Shown in pieces: positions 17,601-25,016 of a stretch of 26,564 nucleotides of DNA. The notes under the pieces were generated by a model. The model was not told the origin of the DNA. It ran no database searches and worked only from the letters and a program-made list of their open reading frames with translations. Made by a program: the position numbers and the translations under genes. Every line of letters begins with the position of its first letter. Positions within the stretch are counted from its first letter, which is position 1. The stretch comes from Davidsoniella eucalypti (lineage: Eukaryota > Ascomycota > Sordariomycetes > Microascales > Ceratocystidaceae), in NCBI GenBank assembly GCA_004009845.1, contig RMBW01000216.1, positions 1 through 26,564 of the forward strand, in the 5' to 3' direction.

Positions 17601-17781
17601 TGTAAGAGACTAAGGCCTAGTAAAGTTAGCCAAGGCATTCCTTGTCAGTACTAGAATCGGCTATAAGTAGGGACCTATTCCCGCCGATTATTAGTCTTAG
17701 TTTCTCTTTCTCCTTCATCGGTCTCAATCAAACTATCCTTTTACGACCAGTTTTCATCGCAACTCCTCGTATATCGTCTCA
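17601..17781 (+). repeat. E6 5' LTR (181 bp)
   Basis: TGTAAGAGAC...TCGTCTCA; TATAAGTA at 17662-17669 and predicted RNA start ATCGGTCTCAA at 17717-17727. Confidence 0.95.
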
Positions 17782-17783
17782 TT

Positions 17784-17794
17784 TTGAGACCGAT
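17784..17794 (+). promoter_or_regulatory. E6 self-primer binding site
   Basis: TTGAGACCGAT, exact complement of 17717-17727, two bases inside the LTR. Confidence 0.84.
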
Positions 17795-18063
17795 AACTTC
17801 TTTATCTTGTCCGAGCATCCGCTCGCTGTATTTACCTCTGTCCAAGCCGTCTGCTTGCCCCCTATTCTGTCCAAGCCATCTGCTTGCCCTCTATTCTGTC
17901 CAAGCCGTCTGCTTGCCCCCTCTTCTGTCCAAACACTGTCTCTGTTTGCCCTCTATCCCGTCCAGACTCTGCTTAAAAAACAGTCTGCCATCTGTCCAAG
18001 CCCCCTCACTGAAAGGCTTGCCCCTACCCGTCCGCTTGTTTACCCCTCGCGCCCCTAGTCACC
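17795..18063 (+). promoter_or_regulatory. E6 leader with seven serial hairpins
   Basis: CGAGC/GCTCG (17812-17825); CAAGC/GCTTG at 17843-17857, 17872-17886 and 17901-17915 (29-bp period, spacer about CCCCCTATTCTGTC); CAAACA/TGTTTG (17930-17948); CAGACT/AGTCTG (17963-17987); CAAGCC/GGCTTG (17997-18020). Each is preceded by TGTC, CGTC or TTGTC. There is no ATG between the RNA start and gag. Stem sequences change in pairs while the spacing style is constant. Confidence 0.8.
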
Positions 18064-19860
18064 ATGTCTGACCTTATCTTCCTGTTCCTGGTCATTATGG
18101 CCTCCCTGACTTGCTCCGCCCTCGCCGGCTACTACGAAATCTTCCTAGACCTCAAGCAGTATCTCGCCCTGGCCCGCGTCCACCTCTTGGACCCCAGCCA
18201 GGAACCCCCTGAGGGTTACACTCTGTCGGCTGTAGGCCTACCCGAGGACCGCCCTTGGAGTAGACCAGGCTGGTGCTACTTGGCACTATTCAAACGCAAG
18301 GAACGTGCCCGTCTCGCAGCCACCCTAGGTTTCTGCCCTGCCTCCCGTGACATCCTCAGTCACAGCCAGCACTTTCACAGCCACCTAGGCCATCTGTCCT
18401 TCACCAGCGGTTTTGTCGGCCACGTCCACATCGGCCAAGCACGTACGCGTCAGGAACGCGTTGCACGCACCTCGCTCCGTCCTTCCCTCCTCAAGTCACC
18501 TTTCATGGGCCTACCTCGCACCCCCACGAGAACTCGCTCCAAGGCCAAGGAAACCACTGAGCAACTGATCTCCACTGAGACAACCCACGCGCGCACCTTG
18601 AGCCGAGTAACCACCTCTCGCAACCCGCTACCCTTGGATGACGAAGACGATGCAAGTGATAACCCTTCCGATACCTCTGACCTGGCTCGTCTGGCTGAAA
18701 GCATGAGGCCCCGCGACACCTACCCTGAATCTGACCGCGGTCGCCAACCCTCGCGTGAAGCCGACCGTCTGGACTCTCTACAATCTGATATGGTAGAAAT
18801 GAAGTCCATGATGAATCGACTCGGTCAGATGTTGTTCGCAAAGGAGCATCACGAACCCACGGCCCCCTCGCTACCACCTGCACCTGTTCCCCAGCCACTA
18901 CCTGCCTCCTCCAACCAAGCCCTACCTCGCCAAGTCCAACCACTGCTCAACGAATTTAGTGGCCTACACTCGGACTACGAGATTTGGAGAAGGCTAGCTA
19001 CGAACAAAATGATGATCGATGGTGCCGCTTTAGGCAACGACATCTCGCGGGCGGTATACCTGTACAGTCGCCTAGGCGCAACCACACAGGCCAAGCTAAA
19101 CGTTTTCTTCGACTCCATTTGCCAGCGTTCCAGACCCTACGACTTACTGCTGGAAAAACTCGACGATATGTTCCGGTCGCGCGAACGACTCACTAACGCT
19201 CGCATCGCCTTCTACAAGTCCGCTCAGGGAGATCGTGAAACCTTCAAAGCCTTCCACCTCCGATTCGAAACCCTAGCTATGGAAGCCGGCATTCACGATG
19301 ACACCACGCTAATCGACATCCTACGTTCTGCCATGCGTGACGATTTGGTTGAACGCACCGGATGGGCTTGGGAGTCTAACTCATACCACGCGATCATCGA
19401 CAGCCTCCTGAAGCACTTCGACCGCCCCACTGGTAAGCGCCGCGCTATCGAATCCGCCCCCAAACCTGAGCATACTAAGTCGAGCAACTGGAGAGAGCGG
19501 CCCGACCAACAGACTCGTCGGGAGAACCGCCCCCAGCCTGCTGCCCGTTCGGAGAGACCAAAACTCTCCGAGTCGGAACGACACCGTTTAATGCGTGAAA
19601 ACGCATGCTTTATCTGTGGGCTCAAGGATCATATCGCACGCCGTTGCCCCCAGCGCTCCTCCCAGCCAGGCCCCTCTAACAACCAGCTGTCTATCAACGC
19701 CATACGCACAGTAATGCGTGAGGAAATCGCGAAGTACGACGAACGTGCCATGGATCGTGTGCTACCTCCCCCTGATAACACCACCACCACGGTAGCTAAG
19801 GTTGACTCGAAGGCGGCGGATAACGGGTCGGAGTACGACCTCATAGAGTTGGATTTTTAG
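18064..19860 (+). CDS. E6 gag polyprotein (598 aa), intact
   Basis: ATG at 18064 (GTCACCATG). Hydrophobic N-terminus (residues 4-28), GWCYLALFKRKERARLAA block, His cluster, acidic linker, capsid-like region (TFKAFHLRFETLAMEAG) and CCHC knuckle C515, C518, H523, C528. Residues 1-333 equal E1 Gag, with only silent base differences. From residue 334 on it departs from E1 at 13 positions and follows E3 instead over 390-465 (ETFKAFHL, DDLVERTG, AIIDSLL). It therefore looks like a mosaic. It ends GAT TTT TAG. Confidence 0.94.
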   Translation: MSDLIFLFLVIMASLTCSALAGYYEIFLDLKQYLALARVHLLDPSQEPPEGYTLSAVGLPEDRPWSRPGWCYLALFKRKERARLAATLGFCPASRDILSHSQHFHSHLGHLSFTSGFVGHVHIGQARTRQERVARTSLRPSLLKSPFMGLPRTPTRTRSKAKETTEQLISTETTHARTLSRVTTSRNPLPLDDEDDASDNPSDTSDLARLAESMRPRDTYPESDRGRQPSREADRLDSLQSDMVEMKSMMNRLGQMLFAKEHHEPTAPSLPPAPVPQPLPASSNQALPRQVQPLLNEFSGLHSDYEIWRRLATNKMMIDGAALGNDISRAVYLYSRLGATTQAKLNVFFDSICQRSRPYDLLLEKLDDMFRSRERLTNARIAFYKSAQGDRETFKAFHLRFETLAMEAGIHDDTTLIDILRSAMRDDLVERTGWAWESNSYHAIIDSLLKHFDRPTGKRRAIESAPKPEHTKSSNWRERPDQQTRRENRPQPAARSERPKLSESERHRLMRENACFICGLKDHIARRCPQRSSQPGPSNNQLSINAIRTVMREEIAKYDERAMDRVLPPPDNTTTTVAKVDSKAADNGSEYDLIELDF

Positions 19861-19886
19861 GTAGTCAGGACAAGTCGCGCCCTGAC
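19851..19886 (+). promoter_or_regulatory. E6 gag-pol -1 frameshift signal
   Basis: GGATTTTTAG (19851-19860), 3 nt, stem GTCAGG/CCTGAC (19864-19869 with 19881-19886), loop ACAAGTCGCGC. The -1 frame is open through to the protease ATG at 19899. Confidence 0.76.
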
Positions 19887-19898
19887 AAGGAGAATACG

Positions 19899-20414
19899 AT
19901 GGTGGGTGAGGAAATAGTTAGAACACAGATGGGAGCCAAGGGTTTATATTTAGATTTGTCTTTAAATGAACTCCCAACAAAAGCTCTCGTCGATAGTGGC
20001 TGCCTCTGCCTCGCCGTCGTCCCTCCGCGCCTCCTACCCTACGCTAGCCAGACCCAGCCCATCGAGCCACGCAAGGTCTCCCTCGCCTCCTCCCAGTCCG
20101 ATCCACCCGTCATCACTCAGATAGCACAGTTTACGCTACACCTGCCTGACCACCACGAGGACATTTGGGCCTACGTCGTCCCCGGCCAGACCGAAGACCT
20201 GATACTCGGTCAACGCTGGCTCATCAACCACGATGTACACTTGCACCCCCGTTCTGGACAGATTGAAGTCACTACGGCTGAGGAATTAACGCCTGAGGAA
20301 TTCCACAAACTCTGCGACAACGACGACACTGCTGTTTACCGCATCACACTAGAAGATGTTAACAGGGCGTTGGAGCAGAAGGAACTGGAAAGACCTCCCT
20401 CCCAGAATGGTTAA
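19899..20414 (+). pseudogene. E6 pol: protease, frame broken after the protease
   Basis: Protease with ALVDSGC, VVPPRLL and ILGQRW, full length. The frame breaks near 20395-20403, where a C is missing from CCTCCCTCCC relative to E1/E2 (RPPLPDWLRP), giving a stop at 20414. The linker continues in another frame at 20415 onward. ATG 19899 is an alternative start to a frameshift from gag; the frame is open upstream to 19851. Confidence 0.88.
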
Positions 20415-21232
20415 GACCTGTCGCCTCTGCGTTCGAAGCCAAAGCCTCGAAGGACCTCCCGCCACACCGGCCTGGAGTAGACTTGAAAATCGAGCTGCTG
20501 GAAGGGAAGACGTTACCTGTACAATCGTTGTATCCGCTGTCTCGCGCAGAACTATTGGTAATGCAGAAGACATTGACCGAACTGTTGTCTACAAGATGGA
20601 TAAAAGACACAAAGTCTGAAGTGGGCTCCCCAGTGCTATTTGTAAAGAAACCTGGAGGTGGAATTCGTTTCTGCGTAGACTACCGCGCAGTTAACGCTAT
20701 TTCCAAAATACCCCTCCACCTTATCCCACGACACCCTTCGGCAAATTTCGGAAGCCAAGTGGGTGTCCAAGGTCGATGTCATTGCTGCCTTCCATCGTAT
20801 TCGTATCGCCCCTGGCTACGAGGAGTTAACCGCATTTCGGACTCCCCTAGGGGCCTTCGAATGGAACGTTATCCCTTTCGGCTTGACTAATGCCCCTGCT
20901 GCGTTCCAGCGTTACATCAATTCGGTCCTTCGGAAATGGCTAGGCATCAGCTGCAGCGCCTACATTGACGATGTGGACCATGGTACTGGAGAAGAGCACA
21001 GGAAATTAGTGCTCGAGATTGTCCATGCACTCGATCTCGCCGGCTTGCAACTCGACCTTCGCAAGTGCCAGTTCTTAGCTAAGGAAATCAAGTTCCTCGG
21101 CTTCATCGTTGGCCCAGGTATTGGCATCAAGCAGACCCTGAGAAAACCCTTGCGATTCGCAACTGGAATTCTCCCACAACTTTGAAAGGTCTACGTGGTT
21201 CATCGGCTTTGTCAACTTCTATCGAGACTTTG
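20415..21232 (+). pseudogene. E6 pol: RT fragment, several indels, cut by E7
   Basis: Linker and RT: PVQSLYPLSRAELL, GSPVLFVKKPGGGIRF, FRTPLGAFEWN, PFGLTNAP, YIDDV. Compared with E1 there is a disturbed stretch near 20705-20735 (frame change), a 9-bp loss just after YIDDV (near 20977-20990) and one-base losses near 21130 and 21199. Translation would stop early. The sequence ends in the region FVNFYRDF at the E7 LTR. Confidence 0.86.
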
Positions 21233-21410
21233 TGTCAGGGGCTAAGGCCCAGTTGGTATTTGGCTAAGTAAGATACTTAGCCAGATAAACGGTTATAAAT
21301 AGGGACCTATTCCGCCGTATTCCAACATATATTAGTCTTTCTCCTTCATCGGTATCAATCGAAGTCTATCATCTAGATTGCTTGCCATTGCCTCTTCCTA
21401 GTTCGTGTCA
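21233..21410 (+). repeat. E7 5' LTR (178 bp), fourth LTR type
   Basis: TGTCAGGGGC...TTCGTGTCA; TATAAATA at 21294-21301; predicted RNA start ATCGGTATCAA at 21348-21358. Confidence 0.88.
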
Positions 21411-21412
21411 TT

Positions 21413-21423
21413 TTGATACCGAT
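21413..21423 (+). promoter_or_regulatory. E7 self-primer binding site, covarying
   Basis: TTGATACCGAT, exact complement of ATCGGTATCAA (21348-21358). Relative to the other elements both partners carry one change (C to A and G to T), which keeps the 11-bp pairing. Confidence 0.87.
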
Positions 21424-21609
21424 CTACCATCGTTCTCGCTTTTCGCACCCTACTGTGCACTCTGTTCTCTCACGCTATTCGTGACCATCGCTCTCGCACC
21501 CTACTGTGCACTCTATTCTCTCACGCTATTCGTGACCATCGCCCTCGCACCCTACTGTGCCCTCACTTACGTTATCCTGCCGACTGTCGCGTCCGCCCTC
21601 ACTTGCACC
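21424..21609 (+). repeat. E7 leader: 51-bp tandem repeat made of two alternating hairpins
   Basis: A 51-bp unit repeats about 2.4 times (units start at 21445, 21496 and 21547). Each unit holds GCAC/GTGC with loop CCTACT (21445-21458, 21496-21509, 21547-21560) and TCACG/CGTGA with loop CTATT (21470-21484, 21521-21535). The sequence is unrelated to the CAAGC-type arrays but the architecture is the same. No ATG precedes 21610. Confidence 0.8.
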
Positions 21610-23596
21610 ATGTTGCAACTTTTCCTCTTCCACCTCTGGGGCGCTATCCTCGGAGCTCACCACGGCTGCGCCGAAGGCACAGCCCTCGTTTTCTTCGCGC
21701 ATCTCTTACCTTCTTCTTTTTGGACATCACGCGCCGCTTCCTGCTGGCCTTCAAGCCGCGCCATGTCATAACCCCTTTTCTCCACCAGAGACGTCTCTGG
21801 AAACACCAGGGCTGGTGCTACTTAGCCCTGTTCAAACGTTCTGAGCGACCCCGCCTGGCCAAATTACTTGCCCCTTCCCTGCGGGCCCTGCCATTCTCTC
21901 ACACGCTGCGCACTTCCATGACCACCTGCACTGCATGTCGATTTCCACAGACATAATCGGGCACATTGAGCCCTCACAGCGCAGCCTCAGGTCCCCACGC
22001 AGCGCTCAGATTCTCTTGTCCCGTTTCCTTAGCAACCCTCACATCCTCGGCTTCGGCGCGTCCTCCAGCAAGGACATTCCCATACGCTCCAAGGAGAATG
22101 CCCCCAAGGTCAAAATTGAGGCCCCTCGCCGCTCTCTAAGCGGCCTCCCCTTACCAGGCGCATACTCCGACGACGCAGCAGACGTCTTCGAACTACTGTC
22201 CTCCAAGTTTCAAGCCAGACTTGACCACGCCCAAATAGACCCGACCGAATGGATATCACCAAACGCACCAAGATGGAACTTCCAGTTCCACCATAACTAC
22301 AAGGTTGCAGAAGTCCAGTTGGCCGCACTCCAAGGTCTGATATCGCGTGAAGCCCCCGAAGCAAAGGACCCCCGACGCATCGCGGAGGTACTGGACGCCC
22401 TGGCTGAAGACATCATCACCCTCCTCGGTGGCGAACATGGGGACCCAGCCAACGACGGCCTAGTTGACATCAACCAACTCGAAGACCTTGAAGACAAACT
22501 CAGGCCACTGAACCTACGCCTCTCACCCATTCGCGAACTCGCACCTACACCTCCGGAGAAGAAGTGCACGACAACACCAGCGTACCCTCCATCTACACAC
22601 GGCATCGCCATCCTCCCCTCTCGAGACGACCAGCTCGCCCGTCGCAAAGATGTTATCGACGCAGTCCGCAAGTTCGACGGCACCTTCGACTACACCACCT
22701 GGAAGATGGAACTTAACGAGAAATTCCTCGTGGACTCCTACCGCTTCTATTCAGCTAGGGACCAGCTGGCGTACACGATGAACGCCCTATCGACAGAGAT
22801 CAAGGAACAGGTCCGCACCAAGTACCTCGAATGCCTCCCTCTGAACTCCGGCTTCCAGATGTTCCTCTCCTACCTCGACTCGCGATACGACGACCCCGAC
22901 CGAGCAAGACTCGCCAACCGCGAACTGTTGAAACTCAAGCAGGGCCCGACCGAGACATTTGAATCCTTCACCAACCGTCTCTGCTCCCTACGCGACAAAG
23001 CCCACTTCTACGACCATAACACCCTCCTCTCCGTCCTCCAAGAAGGCCTCCACCACCTGGACATGCAAGTACACTTAGCCAACATGTTCCATATCAGACC
23101 ACTAGACGAGATGATCTCGCAGATGCGCCCAGTCGCTCGCATCAAGGAAAGCGCCCTCGCCAAAGCTAAAGCCATATCCTCCAACCAATGGCGTTCAAAC
23201 CCCTCGCCAACACCATCTCGTACGCCCGCGCCCAAATCACAAACCTCCTCAACTGACAGGCCCTGCTACCACTGTCGCCAAACGGTCACTACGCCTCCAT
23301 GTGCCCCTCACGCCCTGCCAATTCTGCAGCAGCCAAGCACATCCCTCAGGCACATGTCCTACGGCCGTATCCTGCTCTGCCTGCCAACGCAAGGGACACA
23401 CCGCCGCCAATTGCCGCTCCAAGTCTCGTGCCTCTCGCCCCTCAGTCAAGGCTAACGCAGTCAGCACCGCCCCCTCCTTCTCCCTGGACGACGTTCGCGC
23501 CCTATCAACGAACAGATGACGAACGCGCAGCCACGCACCCAGGGAGCCAGTACAACTAACGCAACAGCGGATACAGGGGACTTGATGGATTTTTAG
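21610..23596 (+). pseudogene. E7 gag, five frame breaks
   Basis: The first ATG of the leader (CACCATG, 21610) begins a hydrophobic N-terminus (MLQLFLFHLWGAIL). Coding then passes through three frames: breaks between about 21660-21700 and 21870-21890, then a long frame to about 23280, then breaks near 23282, 23305 and 23503. Conserved elements: GWCYLALFKRSERPRLA, the His cluster HAAHFHDHLH, a capsid-like region (YTTWKMELNEKF ... GPTETFESFTNRLCSL), and three CCHC knuckles, the first broken at CYHCRQ and the next two whole (CQFCSSQAHPSGTC, CSACQRKGHTAANC). The breaks are one-base losses where E4 or internal logic allows a check, returning to frame at the final GAT TTT TAG. Confidence 0.83.
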
Positions 23597-23622
23597 ACAG
23601 TCGGGATAAATCGCGCCCCGAC
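23587..23622 (+). promoter_or_regulatory. E7 gag-pol -1 frameshift signal, covarying stem
   Basis: GGATTTTTAG (23587-23596), 3 nt, stem GTCGGG/CCCGAC (23600-23605 with 23617-23622), loop ATAAATCGCGC, the same form as E4. Confidence 0.76.
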
Positions 23623-24619
23623 CAGGGGGATTAATTGGAGATAGAATTGTTGAAACTGAGATGGGGGCTTTAGGCAATTATTTAGACATTAGTTTAGGTA
23701 GTTACACCACAAAAGCCCTCGTCGACAGCGGATGCCTTACCGTCGCCGTCATTCCCCCGCGTCTCCTCCACCTCGCCACCGCTACACACCCCATCTCGGA
23801 ACGGGTCATCGTCCAAGTCACTACGCTGGACAACCCGCCCCTCATCGACACCATCGCCGAACTGCCCTTAACCATCAATGGCCACACGGAAACCATTTGG
23901 GCCTACGTGGTTCCCGGCCAGTCCGAAGACATTATCCTAGGTCAGAGATGGTTAGTAAACAACGACGTGCGACTTCGCCCAAGGAAACAAGAGATCACAA
24001 TCTTACCAGCAGAAGAGTTAACTGCTGAGGAATTCTATGAGCTCTGTGGAAGTGCGGATAACCCGCATATTTATAGAGCTTCGCTGGAAAATATCAAGAT
24101 TGCTCTCGCCCACAAAGACAAGTCCCGTCCACACTTGCCGGATTGGCTAGAACCTGTTGCCTCGGCTTTCGATCCCAAATTAGCCACAACGCTGCCCCCA
24201 CATCGACCAGGGATCGACCTAGAGATTAAACTGAAACCAGGTGCAACCGTTCCGACACAATCCCTCTACCCAGTAACTCGCGCAGAACTCCTAGTATTAC
24301 AAAAGACCCTGGAAGACTCAAACAGTCCCAATTTATCGGACCAGCTAACTCCGAATATGGCTCGTCCGTCTTGTTTGTCAACAAGCCAGGAGGCGGTGTA
24401 CGCTTTTGCATCGATTACCGTGGTGTCAATGACGCTTCCATCAAGGATAAGTATCCCTTGCCACTTATGGGGGAAAACGCTCCAACGCATCGCCAGTTCC
24501 GAGTGGTTTCAAAAGTCGACGTCATCTCCGCCTTTCACAGGATCCGCATAGCCCCAGGATGAGCATATTACAGCCTTCAGGACACCGCTAGGCGCCTTTC
24601 AGTGGAACGTAGTCCCTTT
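23597..24619 (+). pseudogene. E7 pol: protease intact, RT frameshifted and cut by E8
   Basis: The protease frame (first ATG 23661; ALVDSGCLTVAVIPPR, ILGQRW) and the linker (LPDWLEPVASAF) are open. The frame breaks near 24313, where GGAAGACTC has one G fewer than E4. A second frame carries VNKPGGGVRFCIDYR (about 24371-24420); further one- or two-base changes near 24474, 24507 and 24561 disturb the RT palm. The sequence ends in FQWNVVPF at the E8 LTR. Confidence 0.86.
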
Positions 24620-24801
24620 TGAGAACGATATACGAGGAGTTGCGATGAAAACTGGTCGTAAAAGAATAGTTCGATTGAGACCGATGAAGGAGAAAGAGAA
24701 ACTAAGACTAATAATCGGCGGGAGTAGGTCCCTACTTATAGCCGATTCTAGTACTGACAAGGAATGCCTTGGCTAACCTTACTAGGCCTTAGTCTCTTAC
24801 A
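24620..24801 (-). repeat. E8 3' LTR (182 bp)
   Basis: Same family as the E1, E3 and E6 LTRs, with one extra A near its end (TGAGAACG). Read on the minus strand it starts TGTAAGAGAC at 24801, right after the polypurine tract. The candidate duplication on its left is CCTTT (24615-24619). Confidence 0.93.
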
Positions 24802-25016
24802 ATAGTCTCCCCCCCCATCGGCAGAAAAATTACACTAATTTTACGTCTAAACATACAAAAACACCCCTGTAGCATGGTGTATACAAACTTAAAACCGTAT
24901 AGTACCCTGGTACTCAATATCCAAAAAACAGAATACCTCCAAAATAGGTCAGTAATCTTATCCTGCAGACGCTCGGGTGTGCAGGTGACCAAGGTGGTGC
25001 AGCCAATATTGCTGCC
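24802..25016 (-). promoter_or_regulatory. E8 3' UTR: polypurine tract and two hairpins
   Basis: Read on the minus strand: AGTAC/GTACT with a 4-nt loop (24914-24901), AAAATTA/TAATTTT with a 3-nt loop (24842-24826), and a run of nine G (24817-24809) followed by AGACTAT against the LTR. The same order and spacing as in E2, with the first hairpin's stem kept and its loop changed. No ORF. Confidence 0.77.

Larger units (their letters stand above)
17601..21232 (+). mobile_element. E6: Ty3/gypsy element, 5' two-thirds, cut by E7
   Basis: LTR, leader, gag, protease and part of RT. Inserted in E5 gag (candidate duplication ACATA at 17596-17600) and interrupted by E7 within RT. With E1 it forms a large inverted repeat: 17601-20517 mirrors 11803-8876. 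Confidence 0.93.
21233..24619 (+). mobile_element. E7: divergent Ty3/gypsy element, 5' half, cut by E8
   Basis: LTR, leader, gag, frameshift signal, protease and RT start. Inserted in E6 RT (candidate duplication CTTTG at 21228-21232), interrupted by E8 in RT. Pol is close to E4; gag is largely unlike that of E1/E2/E6 apart from its N-terminal block. Confidence 0.9.

Noticed and set aside
17843..17915. 29-bp period repeats in the E6 leader as a CRISPR-like array
   Set aside because: Only three units, the spacers are the near-constant part, and the context is a eukaryotic LTR retrotransposon leader. The hairpin reading explains it better.
21228..21232. Shared target motif: CTTTG before E7 and, on the minus strand, before E3
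   Set aside because: The other flanks (GATAG, ACATA, GCATT, ACACC) differ, so two matching pentamers are most likely chance.
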